Below, piece by piece: positions 32,372 to 43,324 of a DNA stretch of 64,000 nt. Each line of letters starts with the position of its first letter. Within the stretch, counting starts at the first letter, position 1. The position numbers and the translations under genes are program-made. This stretch comes from Amphiduros pacificus (Eukaryota > Annelida > Polychaeta > Phyllodocida > Hesionidae). The notes below the pieces were generated by a model. That model worked only from the letters and a program-made list of their open reading frames with translations. It was not told where the DNA came from and did not search any database. The DNA lies in assembly GCA_949316495.1 (NCBI GenBank), contig OX439000.1, forward strand, positions 10,914,501 through 10,978,500, in the 5' to 3' direction.

Positions 32372-34439
32372 GGCTTGTGTTAGTCTTTAATTTAATATAT
32401 TACTGGTTCAAATGATGTGGTTTTGTTTTGACTTGTAATTCAGAAATTTTTATCTTGTTTATTGTTGGAGTATACAAAAAAGATGGGAATTACTCATATG
32501 AATAAGACAGGAATTATTAACATCGGCGGGCTCACAGGGTCTCGAGTGCCGGGGATTTTTTCAGCGATAATCATATATACACTGGAGCTGGGGTCACCTT
32601 TAACACGGGTGCCAGACAACGCGTGCAAAATTAATTGACACAATATGATAATAATATAACATTCAATTGATATTGCCCTTCAAATGAACTTCTTCTTCTA
32701 AATGAAATTAGATTTTGCAACTATAAATCTTCCATTTTAACATGATGTTGATTTCATGGTAAGACGTAAAAATATTTAAATCCGTGCAAAACAAGTTTTA
32801 TTTTTCAGACACCCAAAATAAGACTATTACATGGTTTACTTCAGTGGTAGGATTCTCAAAGTTGTTTACCCACCCCTGAATGTTTGATGATCTGTCCTGT
32901 TTATCAGGTTCCCATGAAGGTCATGATTTTGGACAAAGGACACACCTATAGTCAGCATTGCAGTCAGAAATGGTTGGGTAGTTGAGTAGAATAAACAAAA
33001 AAACACATTATCTTCATTTGAGTGAATATACTATATGAATCGTAAACATGAATCACACACGAACACACACATATGAATTGGAGAAAGTGCAGAAAATACT
33101 TCATTTTTGCAAAGCTTGATAGCTTTTCCCTTTCTTACAAAACTAGTATGCCACATACACATTTATCAAGGTGATGTGATGTGAAATTACACAACTTTGA
33201 GCCGAAATGACAATGACAATGCATTTTATTCTCAATAGAGCCCTTGCATTGGATCTTTGCAAATCATTCTGGGTATGGAAACACTTTGGTAGCGCCCCCT
33301 GTTGGTCGTCGATGTCACCTATAAAATTTGAAATTTGAAAATTTGGAGTGTATAAACTTTTTCATAACAATCATTTAATGATATTAACAACATGTCATCT
33401 ATCCATTTTCACCTACAATGTCATTTATGTGAACTTCATATTTTTGTGCAGATGTTGAAACATAGGATTTAGTAATTCCATTTCAGAACACTGTATTAAA
33501 CAAGAAAAAGTGGTGCTCTGCCTGTAACACGGATGGGAAAAAAATAACAAATAAATCAAAAATTACAACAAACAAAACAAAAATTACAACAAACAAAACA
33601 AAATTCAAAATAATCCCCCCCCCCCAAAAAAAAATGATTCAGAGAGAAATATTTTGTGAAAAAAATGTGTTTGAATAGGCATATTTATTGAACAGCTTGA
33701 AATAAAATAAAAATTTGTTCCATGAAGTTCTTTTAGATATAGTATAGAAAACCATAATTGAAGGGACAACAGGTAAGTTGTAAGTTTGAATATATCAAGA
33801 TATAAGCTGAAATATCAAGTTATAAGCTGACCATGATTTACAGAACTTCATTATGATATGATATCAAAATTATGACTTAACCAGTTGTTTAAATATGGGA
33901 AGAAGGACTGATACAGATTTTTCATGAACCTCAGAAATGAAAAACAAATCAAATATATGTCATTGAGTTGGATAGATGTAGATCATTAATACTATGAAAT
34001 ATTTTATCAATGTTGATATTTCAAACAAACTTGGTATTTGTGTTTGCAGGTACAAGATATTATTGTTATCTCTACTAATATTTTTGTTTGTTTTATATTG
34101 TCAAACATAACATAACCTTCAGCTCAGTTCTGCTTTGATAAGCCAAGGTAAGTATAAAATGCAATAATGCCTACCCAACTGTTTTGGTTTTTTTCTGTGA
34201 TGGAATTATGCATCTATATTTTGTCTACTTTTCATTAGATTTGGGTTCTTGTTTCTATAAAAAAAAATTGCAGATGGTGGGAGCAGATGGTTGAAAATAC
34301 AAGGACTATAGAACAATATTTTGAGCCAGATTTCAGATGCTGCACTTTCTTCTGTCAACATTTGCTGATATGAAATAAAATATACTGTTTTGTTGGAATT
34401 TATTATTATTAAGTGCAAACTACTAATATTTATCCTTGT
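32372..34439. other. Gene-free AT-rich stretch
   Basis: No credible frame, RNA gene or classified repeat. It contains A/C-rich low-complexity sequence (33540-33640, including a C homopolymer near 33617). A fragment at 34120-34170 weakly resembles the start of the inverted repeat that follows. Confidence 0.35.
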
Positions 34440-35590
34440 TATGTTCTATATTGTTAAATATAATATAATATTTTGGTCTGTTCTGCTTTGCTTGCTAGAT
34501 AAGCCCAGTTTTTTACCAATTTGCTTGGTGATCTGTTCACCCATCAACCATCTACAGTGACATGGCCAGAGGAACTTGAAGTAAAGATTTACCAGTTTTT
34601 CAACCAAGTATATTATTTTACATTTATTAAGTGTAAAATGCAATACTGGCTATCTCACTGTGATGGTTTTTCTGGGAAACAAAAAAAAGAACCTAGAAAA
34701 TGATGACTGGCCTTGACGTGGCTACTGGGCTTATGCGTTACGAAGAAGTCATCAGTGTGAGCATTCAAGACCCATTAATCAACCAATTTGAAAACAAAAA
34801 TCCAAATTAATTTGATGTGTCACTGTAATAATATCTCCATATTTTGAAAGAAAGAATTGTTTGTTTGAGGTATATTCAAATATTGGGGCAAATTTCAGGG
34901 CAAGTGAATTGTAAATCAGGGCAAGTAGATTTTAAAATTTAATTACCCGGTGGGCAAGTGTGTCACAAATGTTAATGTCAAGGCCTGTGTCTTATTTTAG
35001 GTATTAATCAAGGGTGACTGCTGTGTAATCAGATGTCCAGGTCAGACATCTGATCACAGGCTTGATGTGGAACAAATCTGATTGGACAATAGTCGGCAAG
35101 AAAAGTGTTTGAGATTAATACGGATGATTTGGGTAAAATGCTTTTGTCAGGGAGATTAATATTTCACTTGCAAACCGTGCATCAACCATCAATAACGTTC
35201 GTGATTGTCTATGAATGTCTATATGTTTTCAAGAGTCTCTGGGTGTGTAATCTATATCCTACTGATGACTTCTTCGTAACGCATAAGCCCAGTAGCCACG
35301 TCAAGGCCAGTCATCATTTACTGGGTTCATTTTTTTTGTCTCCCAGAAAAACCAAATCAGTGGGGTAGCCAGTATAATATTAAGTGTATTTCATAAACAC
35401 CAACCAATGTATGTTGAATGGTATTTGGTTTCAATTACTGTTCTTAATATTTTACTTCAATCACCTGGCTATACCACTGTTAATGCTTGGAGGGTGAACA
35501 ATCACCAAGCATATTGGAAAAAACTGGGCTTATCTAGCAAGCAGAACAGAAATAAGCAGCAGATTAAATTGCTTATAACAATATAAATGA
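34440..35590. repeat. Inverted repeat with about 320-bp arms
   Basis: The left arm (34440-34765) and right arm (35263-35590) are imperfect inverted copies. The outer parts share GCTTGCTAGATAAGCCCAG; the inner parts share GATGACTTCTTCGTAACGC, the best-preserved segment. The spacer is about 500 bases with no gene. A degraded third arm in the right-arm orientation lies at 35935-36150. This is the form of a foldback or MITE-like element; the ends and target duplication are not clear. Confidence 0.75.
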
Positions 35591-35620
35591 AACAAAATAT
35601 AAGTACTGCATTTAAAAAAT

Positions 35621-35930
35621 TAAAATGTATTAAAATGTAAGATGAACAGTTTCCTACCCCAAATCATGATATTTTTTTAATATATCTGACCTAAACCAAG
35701 AAATGTGAATAATATAACAAGCTTTTATCATTCATTGTTGATAACTATCATTTATTTATCATTTATTTAAACTGACGTTTTGGGTGGCATGTAGATTTAT
35801 TACATTGTCACTGTTTTGTATTAAAATGTAAGATGAACAGTTTCCTGCCCCAAATCATGATAATTTTTTAATATTTCTGACCGAAACGACCAAATGTGAA
35901 CAATATAACAAGCCGTTATCACTTCTTTCT
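35621..35930 (+). repeat. Two units of the 196-bp repeat family
   Basis: Two copies of the block with AAATGTAAGATGAACAGTTTC, CCCCAAATCATGATA and AATATAACAAGC begin near 35635 and 35821. The same family forms arrays at 53530-54120 and 56600-57540. Confidence 0.8.
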
Positions 35931-36699
35931 TTCTTTTATTTTTCTAGGAAAACCGAACAGTAGGATAGGCACCAGTATTTTATAAAATGTTCTCTAAATT
36001 AAAACCATAAATACCTGAAATATTTAATGGAAGTGGGTTTCAAGAAAATTTAAATATCCATTGTTCAAGGTTGGTGGATGAACAAATCAAACATTTTGGA
36101 GAAAAAACTGGGCTTTTCTAGCAAGTAAAGCAGAATATAGCAAATTGAATTGTTTTTAACAGTATTAAACAAAACATGCAAATATAACACATAAAAATAT
36201 GGTTAGTAATTATAATAACATTCATGATCAAATGAGATCATATGTGCAAATGTTACAATGTGTCGTTGCAAACCAGTATTCAACCTTAGTGTCCTTAGTG
36301 ACTGACACCACTCTTACCCATCATCTGCAATAAATAATATTCATCATCTGCAAAAAATAATATTCACAAAACCAAATATTGTTATAATATGAAATTATTT
36401 GACAGTACTAATCTCTGCCAGAGACAAAACATATAAGGTACCAAAAACATTCTTCAGCAGATACTTACAAATTGAAGATCCCCCATGTGGGAATGATTGA
36501 CAGCTCACCTTACAAGTTGATGGTAAATTTTTCTAATATTGAAACAAGTTGGTGTCAATGTATCAAATATGTTGCAAACATTACTAAATTGTATAAAAAC
36601 TGTTTACATTGCACTGGGATGACATTGAAACAAAGCATTTCTATCAGCTATACATTAACTTACTTCTATAGTATGAGACAAAACAATAACAGTTTGACA

Positions 36700-36840
36700 G
36701 TGCACTCGCGATATACGAATAACGATGTTTTACTAACCTCTTCTTGAGAACACAGCTTTATATGACATGTATTTGTATTCTCTGTGAAATGTAGATGTGT
36801 TTTTAAAAAAAGAGAGTTCAATTCGGTCAATTACAAGCAA
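36700..36840 (+). repeat. Dispersed repeat shared with 53.2 kb
   Basis: CACTCGCGATATACGAATAACG and TGAAATGTAGATG followed by TTTTTAAAAAAAG parallel 53195-53330 in order and spacing. With the neighbouring 196-bp units this suggests an older relative of the 9.24-kb element lay here. Confidence 0.6.
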
Positions 36841-36877
36841 TGTGAGGTGGACAGGTAGTGAGGCGGACAAGTCGTGA

Positions 36878-36950
36878 GGCGGAACGTCTGAGGCGGAACG
36901 TCTGAGGCGGAACGTCTGAGGCGGAACGTCTGAGGCGGAACGCCGTGAGT
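36878..36950 (+). repeat. 14-bp GC-rich minisatellite
   Basis: The unit GAGGCGGAACGTCT is repeated about five times, with degenerate flanking copies from about 36845. It stands out from the AT-rich surroundings. Confidence 0.9.
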
Positions 36951-37094
36951 CAGAACGTCCAGCACCCAAGCAAATCATCGATCAGACTTTTGCATGTCAT
37001 TTCTGTTCTAATTGTCCGATTTACACCAGATTTGAACTTAACTTACTGAAAATTCCTTTTTCTTGCAATTGGGAAGTATTTCCAAGCCATTTTA

Positions 37095-37395
37095 AAGGAT
37101 AATTTTGTGCATCGATGGGCGATGACGATGTTGTCATTTCGACGGGATGCCTATTGGCTTTGCCAAGCCGGAAAACTTGTAGATGAGCATTTTATCATCA
37201 CGCACTTCATTATCTTTGTTTATAAGTTATAGGAACGGATATTATCGATCAGAATTTCATGTTCTATCGATTGGATAACATTTCCAAGCAATGTGAATTG
37301 ATAATTTCGCACATTGATGGGCGATGACGATATTGCCGTCTTCAACTTTTTGTCATCACACACTTCTTTATCTTTGTTTAGTTGTTATATGAACG
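37095..37395 (+). repeat. Two-copy diverged direct repeat, about 210-bp offset
   Basis: GCATCGATGGGCGATGACGAT, CATCACGCACTTC and TTATCTTTGTTTA blocks at 37105-37225 recur at 37310-37385. There is no coding content. Confidence 0.6.
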
Positions 37396-38344
37396 TAGAA
37401 ACATACGCTAGCGCATGCACATATAAGAACCTTTTGCATGCATATGATGAACACTCCACAGTGCTTAAACAATATTGACCACAGAAAAAAACCGATTTAC
37501 AACCCACAGGAAATGACTACCCATTTCCCATGATCGTACCGATCACAGAATAACAGAGATAGTTCCTATTTTTGACAATGATTACCTGTAATTTAGATCA
37601 TAGAGAAAAAATAGATAGAGGGACATCCAAACATACTTCAAAGGTACAGGGTGCGTTGCTCACAACTGCCGTGAAAACAATCTGACAACTGACTCACAAT
37701 GACACAAATTGCTCTTAATTGGTTAACAGATAACTGAGATAAGCTCCCTGTGGGTTGCTGGCAGTTCTATGACCAACATAAGCACAAACTGGCCACCCCA
37801 TTGGTTAATCAGTCAAATGCCTGTCAGAAACTGAACCAAGAGCCATAGGAAGGTGCAACTTTGCACTCAATTTTCACACATCCGCCACTATCCGCCATCA
37901 ATGTAATTCATATGACTTTAAAGCACATGTTTTGAACTGTCCCATCATTCTTTTAACATTTTCAGCATTTATCAGCGGAATAAATTATAACAGGTTACTT
38001 GTCTGCAGTCTTGTGATCACAAATTTGGTTAAAATCATCGTAGAAAGATGAAACAAAGTACCACTTTCTCAGAAAACAACAACACATGCACAGGAAATGA
38101 CCTAAATAGTCTGAGACTCATCTTTAAGCATGGAATTGCCAAAAAGGGTCTTGAGGGCCAGCATTGATTTCTGCCAATTAAGTAAACAAATATAGCAAAC
38201 TGGCAACGCACGTATGGTACAAAGGAGGTAACACCACACTGCTAGCTAGGCTGCTCTTGCCCAGCACTAATTGGTAGGTAATTGGATTAAAGTGGGGATG
38301 TTCCTCTATCTTATACTTTCTCTATGTTTAGATGAATAGAAAAA
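37396..38344. other. Gene-free stretch
   Basis: No credible open frame, RNA gene or repeat family was recognised. Confidence 0.35.
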
Positions 38345-38998
38345 AGTTATAAATGTAATAGTACTTATGCCCAAAGACAGCGTCAAAATAGACATGAAAT
38401 CCACTGTTTCCAGAAACGCCTTACACTGCCCTTCATGTTTAAGCCACGACTCTAGTACAACTCAACTTCCAGCAACTAACAATCAAACAATTATGTATCC
38501 TTCAAATCCACATAAGATGTCAGTCCTGTTTGAAAATATTTCTTAGTTTTTTAGTGATCTCAGCATCGTTTCGCCATTCTTTATGAGTTTGCGCAATCAG
38601 GTGAAAGTGGGTCAGTTTATTCACAGGAGTGACAGCAACAACCTGAATGCTTCACAACATTGTGGTGCTTCTGATGTCATATTATGTTTCTCCCTTTGCG
38701 TTTCCATGACGTCATCAGTTGGACTCTTCTGAATGTCATTTCATGTTGTCAAGCGTAATGTTGGGTAAAAATTCTGAGGAAAAGACGCTACAGATTACCC
38801 CCGGATTTGCATTTAAAGACATTATGACTGGGAAAGATAGTGGCACGGGTCAGAACTGCAACAGTCAATCGCCGCAGGTCGAGTTTAGTTAGTAGGTAAA
38901 CTTCAATATGATCGGCAGTGCGTGTTGTTTCTAGAAACGGTAGATTTCAAGTCTATTTTGCCGATGTCTTTGGGTATAATCACTTTCGTATTTTATTG
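38345..38998. repeat. Inverted pair of an 85-bp dispersed repeat (R element)
   Basis: The complement of 38345-38430 matches 38913-38998 over about 80 bases (GGCAGTG, TTTCTGGAAACAGTGGATTTC, CTGTCTTTGGG blocks), with about 480 bases between them. The plus-strand version also opens each composite unit downstream (39896, 40314, 43061, 47276, 47714). The pair looks like termini of a small inverted-repeat element, one end of which was captured in the tandem amplification. Confidence 0.65.
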
Positions 38999-39200
38999 AA
39001 AGGATTTTGTTGATATTTTATGTTAAGATTATTTACATATATTGATTTTATAAACGTTTATGTTTTTACCACTTTTAGGCACTGAATAACCTTAGTGGTT
39101 GATGTGCCTCTAAGCAACCATTCATTCATTCATTCATTATACACAGCACCGTATTAAATCTGCAACATTATCATCATCTCTTTACACGATTATATCCTGT

Positions 39201-39895
39201 CAACAAGTTACCTTTGTCACTATTTATAGACCAGAGCCCTCAACAAAAGAATAAGTACTCCTCATAAAGCCACATATTTGAGATGTAATTCGTTGATGCC
39301 ATCTCCAGCTTTAAAATGAATCAATGGGTAAAAGATTCATCCTTGACCCATGGGAACACTCATTATCTTGTCGTGACCTGGATGGGAAATGGGCTGATAA
39401 AAAGTCGTGTTGTTGACGATATATTATCATATCATAAAGACAGATAAACTGGGTTTCCTATCAGGTTAAATGAGAGTATTCAAATAAAAGGGTTACCTTT
39501 GAATTCAGTATGAATTTAAAATCTAATATTTAAATAAAAATCTTAATTAGTACCATGTGATGATTAGTATATTTGAATACTAAATTTCAGTTGCAATACA
39601 AATTATGATATAATGTGTAAACCAAAACAGCACTAATCTATGGTTTTATTTGATCTGATTCAAAGACATAAACAAATATCAGTTATGATGAAGATAATGT
39701 CTGTTCATAGCTCTTGATCAAGGAAATCTTTCCGAAATAGGTAAGCCTTCAGTCTAGTCTTGAAGACGTTGACTGACGCACTACTCCTAATGTCATCAGG
39801 AAGGGCATTCCAAAGTGTCGATACGACAGCTTAAAAAGCTCCATCACCCATTGTTTTCAGGCGAGGATTGGCTACTATCAGGCAGACACTGTCAT
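39201..39895 (-). mobile_element. LINE-B 3' end, composite unit 1
   Basis: Matches the LINE-B 3' end of the 2,448-bp units from CAACAAGTTACC to GACACTGTCAT, with an extra 20 bases near 39325. It is cut on its 5' side by the R element. The coding remnant is only about 60 codons. Equivalent pieces lie at 42366-43060 and 46581-47275. Confidence 0.75.
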
Positions 39896-40571
39896 GATGG
39901 GCAGTGCGTGTTGTTTCCAGAAACGGTGGATTTCAAGTCTATTTTGCCGATGTCTTTGGGTATAATCACTTTCGTATTTTATGTAAAACATAAAATGTAA
40001 CTTGACATATATTTTAATAGCATAAACATATTTAAGATGATAGAATGCACACAATAGCATACCCCTGGTTATGAAAATGCCCATATTGTAGCTATGCTGA
40101 AAGATGGCAGAGTCGTACAGACATCACTCATAGTGGATAAACTGTTTTATGTTTTGGTGAAGCATATTCAGTAGTGTTGATTTGGCTTGATTTGCATGAG
40201 GAACAGATGTTCACAGCCATTTTGGTTGTGAGAGCTTGATGTAGAGATTGTGCTCTTAATTATATTGGAACGTGTTGAAGGGTGGTATGTGAAATGTAAT
40301 ATATTTACGACCCTTGGGCAGTGCATGTTGTTTCCAGAAACGGTGGATTTCAAGTCTATTTTGCCGATGTCTTTGGGTATAATCACTTTCGTATTTTATG
40401 TAAAACATAAAATTTAACTTGACATATTTTAATAGCATGTACATATTTCGTATTATGTGGATTTTAGAGATGATAGAATGCACACAATAGCATACCCCGG
40501 GTAATGAAAATGCCCATATTGTAGCTATTCTGAAAGATGGCAGGGTCGTACAGACATCACTCATAGTAGAT
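39896..40571 (+). repeat. R elements, two copies in unit 1
   Basis: Two copies about 420 bases apart start with GGGCAGTGCRTGTTGTTTCC (39898, 40317), each followed by GTAAAACATAAAAT and GATAGAATGCACACAATAGC. Unit 3 also has two (47278, 47716); unit 2 keeps one (43063). There is no coding content. Confidence 0.8.
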
Positions 40572-42302
40572 TAACTGGAGTGAAGCCACTATTATTCCCA
40601 TTCCTAAGCCTGGCAAAGACTCCTCAGATTCAAATAATTATCGCCCCATTGCTTTAACCAGTTGTATCTGTAAAACAATGGAGCGAATGAGCGACTTCTC
40701 CACATCGAAAATTTTTAATATTTTCTGATTAATTGTCTTCTTTACAAGCAATGAAAGCAAAGGATTGGAAAAATCCTTTTATTTACAATATCCTTGAGCG
40801 GCATCACAAACTCTGTACTGAGGAAAATAAAGAAATTCGTTTTTACTGGATTCCCAGTCATATTGGAATCCTTGGAAATGAGGCTGCGGACCAAGCTGCC
40901 AAGGCAGCATTGGATAAGCGGCCAATAAATATGGTTATACCTTATACAGAGTTTAAGAAATATATTACTGTTTTTTTACGTTCTAAATGGCAATCTATGA
41001 CCTTTTTGAAAGTAAATCTAATACAATACCAACTTTTGGCATTCGCACCAAAGAATCTTTACAATCTTTTAATTTAAATCCAAATCAAATAGCTAAATTT
41101 CAATATTCAGAAACACCTCCATGGACCTACGAATCTTTAAATATTAATGTAGCCATGTCAGAATTAAAGAAATACTCAACCGATCCATCCCTGTATATAA
41201 ATAGATATAATGAAATAAAATCTGTTTTCACTGGATATCAGTGTATTTACACTGATGGATCATTTGATGATGACAAGGCTGCTGCAGCTGCTGTTAAGGG
41301 CAATCATATTTATTCAGAACGTCTGCCAAATAAATCTTCTATTTATTCTGCAGAACTTCATGCTTTATACCTAGCTTTAGATCATGTGGAGACCACATCG
41401 AAAATTTTTAATATTTTCTGATTCATTGTCTTCTTTACAAGCAATGAAAGCAAAGGATTGGAAAAATCCTTTTATTTACAATATCCTTGAGCGGCATCAC
41501 AAACTCTGTACTGAGGAAAATAAAGAAATTCGTTTTTACTGGATTCCCAGTCATATTGGAATCCTTGGAAATGAGGCTGCGGACCAAGCTGCCAAGGCAG
41601 CATTGGATAAGCGGCCAATAAATATGCTTATACCTTATACAGAGTTTAAGAAATATATTACTGTTTTTTTACGTTCTAAATGGCAATTGCGCTGGAATGA
41701 AGCAGTTTTTAATAAATTACACGAAATTAAACCCGTTCTGGGTAAAACAAAAGGTGCTTGTAGAATTAACCGAAGAGAAGAGTCTGTTTTAAGTCGAATA
41801 AGAATAGGACATAGTCATTTAACACATTGCTATCTTCTTAAAGGTGAAGATCAGCCTCAGTGTGTTGGATGTCAAAGGGCTATGACTATTAAACATATTT
41901 TAATTGAATGTATTGATTTTGATATAATTAGGACTCAATATTTTAATGTGCAAGATTTACATTCGTTATTTGATACTGTAGATACTTCTGTGATAGTATC
42001 GTTTTTAAACCAAATAGGACTTTATAACCAATTTTAAGTGTGGAGCTCTTGTTTACTTAGGTCATTGGCCTATTTATCAAGAACCGCGAAACATCAGATG
42101 GTATTTAAAGTCTTTTAAATTGAATTCATTTATACAATTTTGTTGTCTATAACAGATATATTGAAAGGATTTTGTTGATATTTTATGTTAAGATTATTTA
42201 CATATATTGATTTTATAAACGTTTATGTTTTTACCACTTTTAGGCACTGAATAACCTTAGTGGTTGATGTGCCTCTAAGCAACCATTCATTCATTCATTC
42301 AT
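40572..42302 (+). mobile_element. LINE-I copy in unit 1, RT deleted and RNase H duplicated
   Basis: The first 120 bases match RT fingers (IPKPGKDSSDSNNYRPIALT). At about 40692 the sequence jumps to the RNase H domain, deleting RT motifs A-C. RNase H sequence to 40993 is followed by a jump back to CTATGACCTTTTTG, so the connection and RNase H region occur again at 40994-42037. A short deletion near 41393 breaks the second copy's frame. The 3' UTR ends in ATTC repeats at about 42285-42302. Confidence 0.9.
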
Positions 42303-43324
42303 TATACACAGCACCGTATTAAATCTGCAACATTATCATCATCTCTTTACACGATTATATCCTGTCAACAAGTTACCTTTGTCACTATTTATAGACCAGA
42401 GCCCTCAACAAAAGAATAAGTACTCCTCATAAAGCCACATATTTGAGATGTAATTCGTTGATGCCATCTCCAGCTTTAAAATGAATCAATGGGTAAAAGA
42501 TTCATCCTTGACCCATGGGAACACTCATTATCTTGTCGTGACCTGGATGGGAAATGGGCTGATAAAAAGTCGTGTTGTTGACGATATATTATCATATCAT
42601 AAAGACAGATAAACTGGGTTTCCTATCAGGTTAAATGAGAGTATTCAAATAAAAGGGTTACCTTTGAATTCAGTATGAATTTAAAATCTAATATTTAAAT
42701 AAAAATCTTAATTAGTACCATGTGATGATTAGTATATTTGAATACTAAATTTCAGTTGCAATACAAATTATGATATAATGTGTAAACCAAAACAGCACTA
42801 ATCTATGGTTTTATTTGATCTGATCCAAAGACATAAACAAATATCAGTTATGATGAAGATAATGTCTGTTCATAGCTCTTGATCAAGGAAATCTTTCCGA
42901 AATAGGTAAGCCTTCAGTCTAGTCTTGAAGACGTTGACTGACGCACTACTCCTAATGTCATCAGGAAGGGCATTCCAAAGTGTCGATACGACAGCTGAAA
43001 AAGCTCCATCACCCATTGTTTTCAGGCGAGGATTGGCTACTATCAGGCAGACACTGTCATGATGGGCAGTGCGTGTTGTTTCCAGAAACGGTGGATTTCT
43101 AGTCTATTTTGCTGATGTCTTTGGGTATAATCACTTTCGTATTTTATGTAAAACATAAAATGTAACTTGACATATATTTTAATAGCATAAACATATTTAG
43201 GTTTATGTAGATTTTAGAGATGATAGAATGCACACAATAGCATACCCCGGGTAATGAAAATGCCCATATTGTAGCTATTCTGAAAGATGGCAGGGTCGTA
43301 CAGACATCACTCATAGTAGATTAA

